Shown: piece by piece, positions 1-7,973 of the stretch
Layout: each line of letters starts with the position of its first letter
Numbering within the stretch: position 1 is the first letter of the stretch
Virus record (IMG/VR): IMGVR_UViG_3300031951_017359
Coordinates: 1 to 31,017 of that record
Direction: 5' to 3' (one strand)
DNA length: 31,017 nt
Source: a virus
The notes under the pieces: model-generated
What the model was told of the DNA's origin: nothing
The model's input: the letters and a program-made list of their open reading frames with translations, nothing else
Databases searched by the model: none
Position numbers and translations under genes: made by a program

Positions 1-2112
1 TCCAGACAAATATCCTTTGGCTTCAGTACCAGAACAGCCAGCGGTATATTGCCGACCCGGAGACAAAATTCCGGGAGCAGAAGAAAGTGTTTCGTTTTGA
101 TAACTAATTTGGTTGATTCTTACTATAAGAGCGCCTGTATAGCCTCCAGCAAAATAACCTTTAAGTGTTGCTCCATCGCTGCCAGTTAGTCCAGTAGTTG
201 GCTCTGGTAATTCTAGAGATGATATTTGAGAAACAGTATTGTTGCTGAAAACAAGACGAATCGTACTTTTTACAGATGTACCAGAGTAGGCCGTTGATCC
301 TCCACTTATATAACCACGGTAAGCCCCATCAGATATGCCAAATCCCCTGTAACGCTTAAGATCGTCTGAATCAAGAGTGCTTCTAGTCTCAGAAGAATAA
401 TCAAAAATATTTGTTTTTGTTGCCAGAGCATTGCTAGCACCACCGGAGAAATAACCTTGTGTGAAAGCCCCACTCAGGCCATGCAAATCTTGTGCAGCTT
501 GGTAAAGAGTTGCTGTGCCAACAAGAGATGCTGCATCGTTGGTAAAATCAACTTTGAAAATATTATTGAAAGCAGTAACGCCATCGGTACTTCCACCACC
601 AACATATCCATATCTGCTACAAGAATATGATCCTCCAGATGGTGGAACGGGTGGTATTGGTGATGGTGGAGTAATTGGTGGTGCAACAGGTGGCCATGGG
701 GGAGGAGAAAAAGGTGCTGCTGGCGATCCGGGTGCTAAGGGTGCCCCCGGTGCTGTTGGAGTTCCCGGTGCCAACGGAGACACAGGTGGATTAGGAACGG
801 GAGATGGTGGTATCGGTGTTCCCGGAGGGACAGGAGGTATCGGCGTTGGTGGCGTTGGAGGAACTGGTGTAGGTGGAACAGGCGTTGGCGGGACTGGCGT
901 TGGAGGAACAGGCGTTGGCGGGACTGGTGTTGGAGGAACAGGAGGAACTGGTGTCGGGGGAACAGGAGGAACTGGTGTCGGGGGAACTGGTGTTGGAGGA
1001 ACTGGTGTCGGTGGAACTGGTGTCGGTGGAACTGGTGCTGGCGGTATCGGAGGGAACGGCGTTGGAGGAATGGGAGAACAAAGACCTTCAACATAAATGT
1101 AGCTAGGAAGATTTATGCTTACAGGACTGATGCTTACTGAACTCGGTATATTTGGAGGATTTACGAAATTTACTATGCTAGGAATTATTAATGGCGGTGT
1201 GATTTTGATTACTGATGGAACAGTAATGGGTCCAAAACCCACGGGGTCTAAACATGGGAATACAATAGGTGGGAGTAAAAGTTGGTTGTTTACATTATTA
1301 GTAAATACAGATGGTAAATTTGGAAATTCAGGTATCGTAGGTACAGCAATATTCAGGTCGATTGTTACCTGCTGTGCCAAAGGTTGATTCAATACATTTC
1401 TCTTGACACCACTCACCACGCCTTCGCAATTTGTTGAAGTTACGGTTACTACTGGGTCAATTGTTGAGTTCGGAGCATAAAGATGGGTGCCACCTGTGAC
1501 GGTTGTTGTGGACTGTTCGTCTCCAAAATCTATTACAAAACTATCAAATGTGCCATTTACTTCTAGATTAAATGCTATAGTAGTTCCAACAGTTATATCT
1601 TCTGAAATTATGTAATAATTAAAATTAATTTCTGGACAGCCATAGTCATCTATTATAGCTCCCTGATTAGCAAGATTTCTTATTCTCCAATCAAGAGTAG
1701 CCTTATCTTGTGCAAGATTAATGCCCATAAAGTTTTCTGCATTAACTATCGCACGGGCAAGCTGATTATGGTGTTCGGCTAGAACAAATCCTCTTACATC
1801 TGTACCAGCAAGATTGTATTGTGGAGGTTGTCCTCCAAGATTACGAATGCAATTCAAAAGTGTATTAATTTTGCCGTTCGAGTCTTTACCGACAGCATCA
1901 TAATAAATCAATTCACCGCTTATTGTCACATATCCATTGTCTGACCAAATCTCATTTTTTTCTAGTTCAACTGGAATGATGTTTATGGTTGTTGCCCAAG
2001 CTTCCAAATTAGCGGACAAAACGGTTTCTGATGTATTGTAAACCTTGAACAGAGTACGATCTGTATCGTAGTCTAGGGGGTATACAACTTTAGGTGGAAA
2101 CGGAACAGCCAA
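1..2112 (-). CDS. Distal tail adhesin/fibre protein with proline stalk and GYxxGG repeats (partial, C-terminus beyond window)
   Basis: The reading frame is open from position 2112 to the window edge (704 codons seen) and lacks only its 3' end. I chose a TTG start at 2112 because AGAAGG lies just upstream and the N-terminus then aligns with the two upstream paralogues. Visible order: a shared N-terminal module with AEHHN at residues 112-116; a PKD-like stretch with DFGD at 195-198; a linker rich in P, I and V; a proline stalk of PVPPT-type repeats (346-492); then GY[VFIL][GSA]GG-type motifs at about 502, 553, 600, 652 and 700. The 47-52 residue spacing of these motifs is typical of beta-propeller blades. 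It is the last visible gene of the minus-strand tail block, after two related PKD proteins. Inference: a surface-exposed receptor-binding or decoration protein. The protein family is not identified with certainty. Confidence 0.8.
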   Translation of the reverse strand, partial: MAVPFPPKVVYPLDYDTDRTLFKVYNTSETVLSANLEAWATTINIIPVELEKNEIWSDNGYVTISGELIYYDAVGKDSNGKINTLLNCIRNLGGQPPQYNLAGTDVRGFVLAEHHNQLARAIVNAENFMGINLAQDKATLDWRIRNLANQGAIIDDYGCPEINFNYYIISEDITVGTTIAFNLEVNGTFDSFVIDFGDEQSTTTVTGGTHLYAPNSTIDPVVTVTSTNCEGVVSGVKRNVLNQPLAQQVTIDLNIAVPTIPEFPNLPSVFTNNVNNQLLLPPIVFPCLDPVGFGPITVPSVIKITPPLIIPSIVNFVNPPNIPSSVSISPVSINLPSYIYVEGLCSPIPPTPFPPIPPAPVPPTPVPPTPVPPTPVPPTPVPPVPPTPVPPVPPTPVPPTPVPPTPVPPTPVPPTPVPPTPPTPIPPVPPGTPIPPSPVPNPPVSPLAPGTPTAPGAPLAPGSPAAPFSPPPWPPVAPPITPPSPIPPVPPSGGSYSCSRYGYVGGGSTDGVTAFNNIFKVDFTNDAASLVGTATLYQAAQDLHGLSGAFTQGYFSGGASNALATKTNIFDYSSETRSTLDSDDLKRYRGFGISDGAYRGYISGGSTAYSGTSVKSTIRLVFSNNTVSQISSLELPEPTTGLTGSDGATLKGYFAGGYTGALIVRINQISYQNETLSSAPGILSPGRQYTAGCSGTEAKGYLSG
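637..1077 (-). repeat. Proline-rich tandem repeat (PVPPT units) inside the adhesin gene
   Basis: Imperfect 15-base units read PVPPT on the minus strand, most regular between about 840 and 1060. They are followed by a looser P-x-x region with [10 protein letters not shown]-like runs and then a PPPW/PPIP segment. At the protein level this is a roughly 147-residue polyproline-type stalk between the PKD-like and propeller-like parts. Such DNA can change copy number by slippage, so stalk length may vary between relatives. Confidence 0.85.
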
Positions 2113-2142
2113 TTTATTACCTTCTTTTGCAAGTATCTATCG

Positions 2143-4392
2143 TTAGAAAAATCCAAAATTCCATTGATTTCCAGACGGTCTTGCTGGTAATTTAGTAAAT
2201 GTCAAATCCAAATCGTTGAATTTGATGAAGGAATTATTGGAATAATCAAAACTTAAAAAGGCTCTTCTGTCTCCATCAGTAGTTGCCAATAAAGTATTAG
2301 ATTCAGAGTCGTAATTTGTAGCGGTGGTATCTTGCAAAGTAGTAAATTCTGCTGAATTTAGTCCCGGACCACCAGTCCTCCAAACATTTGTTGTTGTATC
2401 AAAAGAAGACACAGCGCCAGTATTATTGAAGAAAAACAAACCACTATTTAGATTTACTAATTGGCCTTCATATTTGACTGGGCCTAATATATCGGGAAGT
2501 TTTTCAAACCCAGCAACAGAATAGTTGGCATCTTCATATGACGCAAAGAAAGATTTGATTTGGAAAAATGTTCCAACAGCATTGTTTTTAAGAATATAAC
2601 CTTTCCTATTTCTCCAAGCATACCTATAGGCGCTAAAGTTGCCATAAATAGCAACGCCACCTGAAAAATCAGCAGCATTGCTCAATAACTCCGAAGCACC
2701 TCCAATAAAATCTCCAGAGGATAGCGTTGCGGTATCGAGCGTATTTGTTACCAAGTCGTGTACTTGTCTTGACAAGTTTGTCAAAGAAAATCCGGGAGAT
2801 TGTGCTACGCTCAAGTTGCCGAATATAAATGTAATTTTATTTAAGAAATTTAATCCAACCCAGTTCCATGGTCGTTCAATATATGTTGGGCCAGCCAGAG
2901 GAAATGCTGTGTAGGTTTCTAAAAACCCGTTGTAACTGATGGCTTTAATCTTTTCATCCGAAATGGTCGCTCCAGAGCGTCCTGTCGCATAATGCAAAAT
3001 AGCTGTTCCTTGAAGTCCTGAAACGATTCCAGACCTTGATGCAAAAGATGTATTTCTTTTAAATTCTCTTAAAAGTTGTGTTGAATTTGTTTCCGACTCC
3101 AAAAATGTTGTTGTAATATCGAGAGTTGTAAAAGAATTTTGTTTTGTCTTGAATGTTTCAGAAATTAATCCAAATTCGGATGTTTGGATAACAGTAGTGG
3201 AGCTACCAAAAAATGTTGAAAGCCACAAATTCTGTCTTTCAACAACATTGATATAGTCTGGGAATGTTGTAATTCTATAAGCTCTACTGTCTGTATCACA
3301 TCTAACAACTACATCGTAAAGACCACCCACAGTATAAAATGCAGTAGTGTTTTGGTCATTACCATGGTTTGTATCATCTGATAGTAGCCATGTGTATTTG
3401 TTAATTGGATCAATTGGATTGCCTGATCCATCGACTTCTTCCCCAGAGTAAGTTCTCCCGGTAGCGGGGTTAATTCCAGTTGGAATCCCTAGAATAACGC
3501 TGACCCCTGTGGGTGTCTTAAATATACCATTTACAACATCCTGATTTTCCACAGCAGAAAATTCGACTACGCAGACATCTGGAGCTTCATACTTAGCATT
3601 TATAAGATCGTTGAATTCTACAGTATCTGTTCCGTATTCATTTACTACTGTCAAGGTGACAGTATATGTTCCCGGTCGAGTATAGGTTTTTTCAATCGTC
3701 CCGCCGTCTAAATCTTCAACTATAACATTGTTTACATAAGAAGGAACATCAGAAGTAGCTTCATAATAAACAACATTGGAAGAAGTATTATCTCCAAAAT
3801 TCCAAAAATACTGAATTGTATTTCCGGGAATATTAGCTCCCAATCGGATAGACTGATTTGTGAATGTTACTGTAAATGGAGCAAGGCCGATTCTTTTATC
3901 AACGCTGAACCAAGCTTTTGGTTCAAATGCCTTGGTATATAAGAAGTTGGTTCTTTCTTCGAGCTTGCCGGTATTGACAGTATTGTAATTTCCCATAATG
4001 CCTTTTTTGCCGACATAATTTTCTATTGCTATTACAGCATCTTTTATATTATTATGATGTTCTGCCATAACATTCATAACAACACTTGTAACTCTACTTG
4101 GCTTATAATGATCAAGTTCAGGATTTATAAGTGTCAAATCGCTGAAGACTGTATCTGTCCTTGAGCCATAATAAAAAGAAAGTCCTCTGTATTGGGGGTC
4201 TGAACATTGCTCGGTCAGAGTGATAATGCCGGTTGTAGGAAATAAAAGAGTTTTTTGAGTGTCTAGCTCAACAGTAATGGTTGTGTCGCCGGGATTATAA
4301 TCTTTTGCCAAAACAAGATATGCAGAATCTTTTACAACATATAAATTTGTTTCTGTGTCTAAGGTAGTTGGAAAAGTAATTTCTGGGGCCAT
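2143..4392 (-). CDS. Tail-associated PKD-domain protein (749 aa)
   Basis: Residues 1-130 are the N-terminal module shared with both neighbours, ending in AEHHN (110-114) and a following helix. Two PKD folds follow. The first (about 159-268) has the typical WNFGDNTSS strand and a closing PGTYTVTLTV. The second (about 273-385) has YTWLLSDD and a GLYDVVV close. The C-terminal 360 residues are rich in F, N, S and T, with repeated short beta-type segments; they may form a propeller or trimeric tip but match nothing I can name. The ATG overlaps the upstream stop as TAATG, and the gene ends 30 bases before the TTG of the next gene. PKD domains are known in surface adhesins, so a role in host attachment is inferred. 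Confidence 0.85.
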   Translation of the reverse strand: MAPEITFPTTLDTETNLYVVKDSAYLVLAKDYNPGDTTITVELDTQKTLLFPTTGIITLTEQCSDPQYRGLSFYYGSRTDTVFSDLTLINPELDHYKPSRVTSVVMNVMAEHHNNIKDAVIAIENYVGKKGIMGNYNTVNTGKLEERTNFLYTKAFEPKAWFSVDKRIGLAPFTVTFTNQSIRLGANIPGNTIQYFWNFGDNTSSNVVYYEATSDVPSYVNNVIVEDLDGGTIEKTYTRPGTYTVTLTVVNEYGTDTVEFNDLINAKYEAPDVCVVEFSAVENQDVVNGIFKTPTGVSVILGIPTGINPATGRTYSGEEVDGSGNPIDPINKYTWLLSDDTNHGNDQNTTAFYTVGGLYDVVVRCDTDSRAYRITTFPDYINVVERQNLWLSTFFGSSTTVIQTSEFGLISETFKTKQNSFTTLDITTTFLESETNSTQLLREFKRNTSFASRSGIVSGLQGTAILHYATGRSGATISDEKIKAISYNGFLETYTAFPLAGPTYIERPWNWVGLNFLNKITFIFGNLSVAQSPGFSLTNLSRQVHDLVTNTLDTATLSSGDFIGGASELLSNAADFSGGVAIYGNFSAYRYAWRNRKGYILKNNAVGTFFQIKSFFASYEDANYSVAGFEKLPDILGPVKYEGQLVNLNSGLFFFNNTGAVSSFDTTTNVWRTGGPGLNSAEFTTLQDTTATNYDSESNTLLATTDGDRRAFLSFDYSNNSFIKFNDLDLTFTKLPARPSGNQWNFGFF

Positions 4393-5411
4393 TATAACAC
4401 CGTAATTCCTTGCGTACTGAATACTCTTAAAACTTGCTGGCCCTCTAAGCCGATGAGAATAGAAGGGTTGTATGTCCCAGCTTTTTGGTAGCTGTGTGTC
4501 ACGACATGCTCATATGGGTCAACTGCAAAATAATTTGTGCCATCATCAAACTGCCAAAGTCTATTGGATATTTGAGCATTTGTTTGATCGATAAATGTAA
4601 AGTTAGTAACAGTTCCACCGTGTTTATCCACATATTCTTGTGAATAACCGATAGTTGGGCTAACATAGAAGAAAGGCTCTGTATATTCGTTTGAAACTTG
4701 AATGTAGCTTGTCTTGGTTGAAAATCCCTGTCCACCAAGCTCTGTTATCACTCTGAGTTGAACTGTGTAGTTGCCCTCTGTCAGATAAGTGTGCGATGGA
4801 TTTTTGTCATAAGAACTGCCACCATCACCAAAATCCCAAAAGAATCGTGTTGAGACTGAGGATGTAAAGTTATGAAAATTAACGGTCAGCGGTGCTGGTC
4901 CTTTTAAAGGATAAGCTCTGAAAAGAGCTTTAGGAGCAAGGTATCTTGCCTCTTGTTGTTTTAAAAGACCATTTAAAGTGGTAATATCTGTGCTGTCTGT
5001 TGTCCCTAAGTTAGATTCAATTTGCAAAATGGCATCTTTGAGAGAATTGTGATGTTCTGCCATGACACCGGCTTCAACTTTTGCACCGGCAGTCCAAGAA
5101 CTTTGTCTTGTGGCGCAAAAGCCTCTAATTATATCTTGAAATGTATTTGATGTCTTTTTTTGGTAGTACATCATTTCACTTGTGAGGCCATCGTAATTTG
5201 CGAGGCTTACACGAATGATGCCTTGTTCCGGGAAATTGGTCGTATCATCTACAACCATGATTTTGCCACTAAACCCAAAGTTTTGCGCCAACTTTGTCGA
5301 AGCTAAGTTTTTAGCCTCATATAAATTATCATAGCTGTCAATAGCTTGTGGATAAAGCGACAGGTCTCCGGGTAGATATCCAATGTCATAAGAAGTTAAT
5401 TTACTGGCCAT
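4392..5411 (-). CDS. Tail-associated protein with two PKD domains (339 aa)
   Basis: This is the shortest of three adjacent paralogues. The shared N-terminal module has AEHHN at 118-122 followed by a helix. PKD 1 (about 161-241) has WDFGDGGSS and a closing GNYTVQLRV. PKD 2 (about 247-339) has WQFDDGTN and a closing AGTYNPSILI, and the protein ends there. It therefore looks like the basal architecture to which the other two copies added distal parts. No clear Shine-Dalgarno sequence precedes the ATG at 5411 (upstream is AATAACTAAACT), whereas most neighbours have one. Its stop overlaps the next ATG, which implies coupled translation. Role inferred: a virion surface or fibre-base protein. Confidence 0.85.
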   Translation of the reverse strand: MASKLTSYDIGYLPGDLSLYPQAIDSYDNLYEAKNLASTKLAQNFGFSGKIMVVDDTTNFPEQGIIRVSLANYDGLTSEMMYYQKKTSNTFQDIIRGFCATRQSSWTAGAKVEAGVMAEHHNSLKDAILQIESNLGTTDSTDITTLNGLLKQQEARYLAPKALFRAYPLKGPAPLTVNFHNFTSSVSTRFFWDFGDGGSSYDKNPSHTYLTEGNYTVQLRVITELGGQGFSTKTSYIQVSNEYTEPFFYVSPTIGYSQEYVDKHGGTVTNFTFIDQTNAQISNRLWQFDDGTNYFAVDPYEHVVTHSYQKAGTYNPSILIGLEGQQVLRVFSTQGITVL

Positions 5412-5423
5412 AGTTTAGTTATT

Positions 5424-6068
5424 TCAATTGAGTAATTTTTTTGCCCCTGACATAGCATTTCCAAGTTGAATTTTCACCTGAGAATCGTCAGGCATAGCAA
5501 GAACAGATTTGATAAGTTCAACGCTAGGTGCAAAACCACACATTGCGTTTAAATTTACCTCTTCTATCAATCTTGAATTCCAATACTCAAGCTGGTTTTT
5601 TTCATCATCAATATCTATTACTTTATTATCTGGATTATACTTATTAAAAACATCAATTATTTTGGCACATTCTGCAAGAATTGCTTCTTTCCTTTCAGCA
5701 ATCTTTAGCATGGCACTTTGGAGATTTTTCAATCTTCTTTCATGCTTTCTTATAAGAATTTCCTTTTTTTGATTTGCTATCTTTTCTAAAACAACATTTT
5801 TGCGAAATGTCGGCTTGTTTTTGAAATATTCCAATTTTAATTTTGCCAATTCCAAATTATCTTGGGCTTCTTCCATTTCTAAATTGACAGCTGCTAAATT
5901 TTCTTTTCTCGAATTTAATTCACGAATACATTGCCACAATTTTCCATTTGTTGTGGTTTCCTTCCCAAGCATAAAATGTTCAATTTGAAAATTTGTGTGC
6001 TTGGGAAGGACTTTATGTTTTTCGGTCAAAGAATTTAGTTGTTCTTCGATGTTTTTATGATCAGACAT
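5424..6068 (-). CDS. Coiled-coil protein of the tail gene block (214 aa)
   Basis: I place the start at the ATG at 6068, preceded by GAGGG four bases upstream. A longer form from a TTG at 6098 would overlap the previous gene and has no better ribosome binding site. The protein is mostly charged alpha-helix from about residue 45 to 155, rich in K, E, L and N and predicted to be a coiled coil. A more compact C-terminal section contains QLEYWNSRLIEEVNLN. A LWQCIRE motif lies near residue 45. I recognise the general look of conserved phage hypothetical proteins encoded near tail fibre genes but cannot give a function. A structural or assembly-chaperone role is possible from context only. Confidence 0.75.
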   Translation of the reverse strand: MSDHKNIEEQLNSLTEKHKVLPKHTNFQIEHFMLGKETTTNGKLWQCIRELNSRKENLAAVNLEMEEAQDNLELAKLKLEYFKNKPTFRKNVVLEKIANQKKEILIRKHERRLKNLQSAMLKIAERKEAILAECAKIIDVFNKYNPDNKVIDIDDEKNQLEYWNSRLIEEVNLNAMCGFAPSVELIKSVLAMPDDSQVKIQLGNAMSGAKKLLN

Positions 6069-6075
6069 TAAACCC

Positions 6076-6594
6076 TCATATGTTGCAAGCGCCAACAATC
6101 GCTTTAAATTTTACACCATTCTGCAAAGCACGATCAGCCCATAATATTTTAGTATCTTGCAGGTCATTTCCAGACCCAAATTCACCAACCTTGTCATAAA
6201 ATGCTTTATTTATCAATATGCCATTCATGGAGCCTCTGACAAAATCATGAATCCTATTTACAACTGGAAAGAGTACATCCCTTTCATTTTCAACATATTG
6301 AGACAATTTAAGATCAATTTTTTTCTTGATTACTGAACCGGCAAAAACAATAAATGCCCATTCAGATTTCACATTTTTTAAAGCAACATCTATTAACGAT
6401 GTGACACAAAGTCCACCTTTATATATTTTTATTTCTGATGGTTCAACTTCTCTGTTTTCTGGAATAACACCTATGACTTTGTAATCTTTGGTCAAGAAGC
6501 ATGAGCTTTTTTGAGTTTTTCGTATTTTAGAAAAATCTCCATCAATACAAATAATACAAATTTCCATATCAATTGATTTGGAAACATAGAGCAT
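6076..6594 (-). CDS. Glycosyltransferase-like protein, probably non-catalytic (172 aa)
   Basis: The layout resembles a shortened GT-A (family 2-like) fold. It starts with a strand EICIICIDGD (11-20). A helix-strand pair SLIDVALKNVKSEWAFIVFAGSVI follows, at the place where the family has W-x-(hydrophobic)-D-D-D. A later NGILINKAFYDKVGEFGSGND...ADRA segment (124-155) corresponds to the acceptor-side part of GT2 enzymes. The metal-binding DxD is not visible: the strand reads IVFAGS. At 172 residues it is shorter than a full GT2 domain. It lies between a virion protein and a coiled-coil gene, so it may be a structural derivative or may modify virion proteins. Start ATG 6594 has only a weak GAG upstream; ATG 6567 is an alternative. 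Confidence 0.6.
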   Translation of the reverse strand: MLYVSKSIDMEICIICIDGDFSKIRKTQKSSCFLTKDYKVIGVIPENREVEPSEIKIYKGGLCVTSLIDVALKNVKSEWAFIVFAGSVIKKKIDLKLSQYVENERDVLFPVVNRIHDFVRGSMNGILINKAFYDKVGEFGSGNDLQDTKILWADRALQNGVKFKAIVGACNI

Positions 6595-6612
6595 TTTTTA
6601 ACTCGCTATGGA

Positions 6613-7461
6613 TTAAAGAGGAACTTCAAAATCAATCACGATAATATCATTGGCCGTAATCGGATTCAATAATGAAAATCCATTCGGTGTTCCATTTTCT
6701 GTGAATTGATTTAAAGTCCAAGAAGTCAGAGGATCAGCTGTTGGAATATAAATAGCAGGCGTTGGACTAGATGGCACTCTTACCCCATTTATGTAGACTT
6801 TCAAAGAACCAGCAGTAAAAGTTATTGGTGTAGGAGATGCTGTATAATAGTTTTGATAATCAGGTGTAAGAGAAACGCTTGCAGGTACTATATTGTCATA
6901 ATGTTGGTGAGCATTTGCCAAACTTGATACAACATCTGCTCTTACAGCTTGTCCACCTGTTGATGTCCAAGTTATGGTAGTTGAATCTTCAAAACTTATT
7001 ATACCATTATCAAAACTAAGTGGAGATGGAGTAGCATCAGGGAAGTCTATAGTGATATTTTTAGCTTCATCATCAATTAAGGCTAATTTTTCTCTCTCTG
7101 CCTGAAGCATCCTGACAAATGGTACCGGATTTGTTACAAGAGGATAGTCTGCTTGATAGGCTGAAAGCTCTCCAGAATCAACAGTAAAGCTTCCGTCAGT
7201 ATGAGCACCTATGTTGTGCAAGCTTGTGTCAACAGCTGCTGTTTTTAAATCTCCATTTAACTCAAGAGATTGATCTAGTCTGCCAGCCAAACTTCCAGCT
7301 GTGCCATATGTCGCAGCAATAGCTGCTGTGTTGGCATCAACAGCCGTATTGATTAAATCTTCACGGGCTACGAGAGCATCAATAGGCAAGTTGTCATACA
7401 CATAGTGATATGGCTGACTTGGCTGGTATCTAGGTACAGAAATGTTATTGATATCTGGCAT
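6613..7461 (-). CDS. Virion structural protein, tail fibre/baseplate associated (282 aa)
   Basis: The N-terminal half is helical and contains LKTAAVDTSLHNIGAHTDG (about 72-90) and FVRMLQAEREKLALIDDEA. The C-terminal half is beta-rich, with a segment reading GSLKVYINGVRVPS that is typical of phage fibre and head-fibre beta domains. I associate this combination with structural proteins of T4-like aquatic phages, but no precise T4 counterpart can be assigned. Upstream, AGGAAATAAATATAAT precedes the ATG, giving a rather distant Shine-Dalgarno sequence. It lies between a 159-residue virion protein and the glycosyltransferase-like gene on the same strand. Confidence 0.75.
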   Translation of the reverse strand: MPDINNISVPRYQPSQPYHYVYDNLPIDALVAREDLINTAVDANTAAIAATYGTAGSLAGRLDQSLELNGDLKTAAVDTSLHNIGAHTDGSFTVDSGELSAYQADYPLVTNPVPFVRMLQAEREKLALIDDEAKNITIDFPDATPSPLSFDNGIISFEDSTTITWTSTGGQAVRADVVSSLANAHQHYDNIVPASVSLTPDYQNYYTASPTPITFTAGSLKVYINGVRVPSSPTPAIYIPTADPLTSWTLNQFTENGTPNGFSLLNPITANDIIVIDFEVPL

Positions 7462-7479
7462 ATTATATTTATTTCCTAT

Positions 7480-7493
7480 TATAAAATTTTATA
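7480..7493. other. Perfect 14-base AT palindrome between two tail genes
   Basis: TATAAAATTTTATA is its own reverse complement and lies in the 32-base gap between two minus-strand virion genes. This is one of the few real gaps in the tail block. It has no G-C pairs, so it would be a weak hairpin. It could be a processing, operator or promoter element, or chance in AT-rich DNA. Confidence 0.3.
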
Positions 7494-7973
7494 TTATACG
7501 AATGACAAAGACCAGTTCCATGTTATTTGCATGCTGCTACTTTTTGTAATTGGTGGAAATGTCACCATGCTATAATAATCACCACTATTCAAAACCAAAG
7601 CCATCTCACTCAAACTGTATCCATTCCCATCATCATATGTTAATACTGAAGTGAAAATAGCTTGAGTTGAGTTGTCAGGATTAGCAGTTGACACTACTGG
7701 TTTAGTGGCACGGACAGTTCCAAAAAGGCCCGTTCGATTTGTTGTGACAAGTTTCGGGGTTCCACTTCCATCAACACCACCATCACCAAAAACCATTCTA
7801 TTGACAAAAAGATTGGGATAGTCACCAGTATTATTAATTAATGTATTTACTAGGGCGTTTCGTCCCAAGATAAGCACCGTATTAGGACAGCTTATTTTCA
7901 AAGACTTGCCATTGTTGTATTCAATCACACCCTCAATTGAACCCATGGCTTTGATATTATCTGAACAGTTCAT
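7494..7973 (-). CDS. Virion structural protein following the gp7-like gene (159 aa)
   Basis: This is a compact, beta-rich protein. A strand NTVLILGRNALVNTLIN is followed by the glycine-rich VFGDGGVDGSG, then TNRTGLFG and a final WNWSLSFV strand. It begins with a TAATG overlap with the stop of the upstream gene, and AGGAGAGAT gives it a strong ribosome binding site. The position directly after the baseplate wedge genes suggests a baseplate-proximal fibre connector or a small tail protein. The fold is not one I can name, and there is no identifiable catalytic motif. Confidence 0.7.
   Translation of the reverse strand: MNCSDNIKAMGSIEGVIEYNNGKSLKISCPNTVLILGRNALVNTLINNTGDYPNLFVNRMVFGDGGVDGSGTPKLVTTNRTGLFGTVRATKPVVSTANPDNSTQAIFTSVLTYDDGNGYSLSEMALVLNSGDYYSMVTFPPITKSSSMQITWNWSLSFV

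Noticed and set aside
515-1096. Plus-strand open frame reading as a Gly-rich, collagen-like protein ([16 protein letters not shown] and GGTGV repeats)
   Set aside because: It is antisense to the proline stalk of the adhesin. The minus frame stays open for over 700 codons with anchored domains on both sides and a ribosome binding site, while the plus frame ends abruptly and has no comparable context.
6068-6098. TTG start giving a 10-residue longer coiled-coil protein
   Set aside because: It would overlap the upstream gene by 23 bases and has no ribosome binding site, whereas ATG 6068 has GAGGG just upstream.
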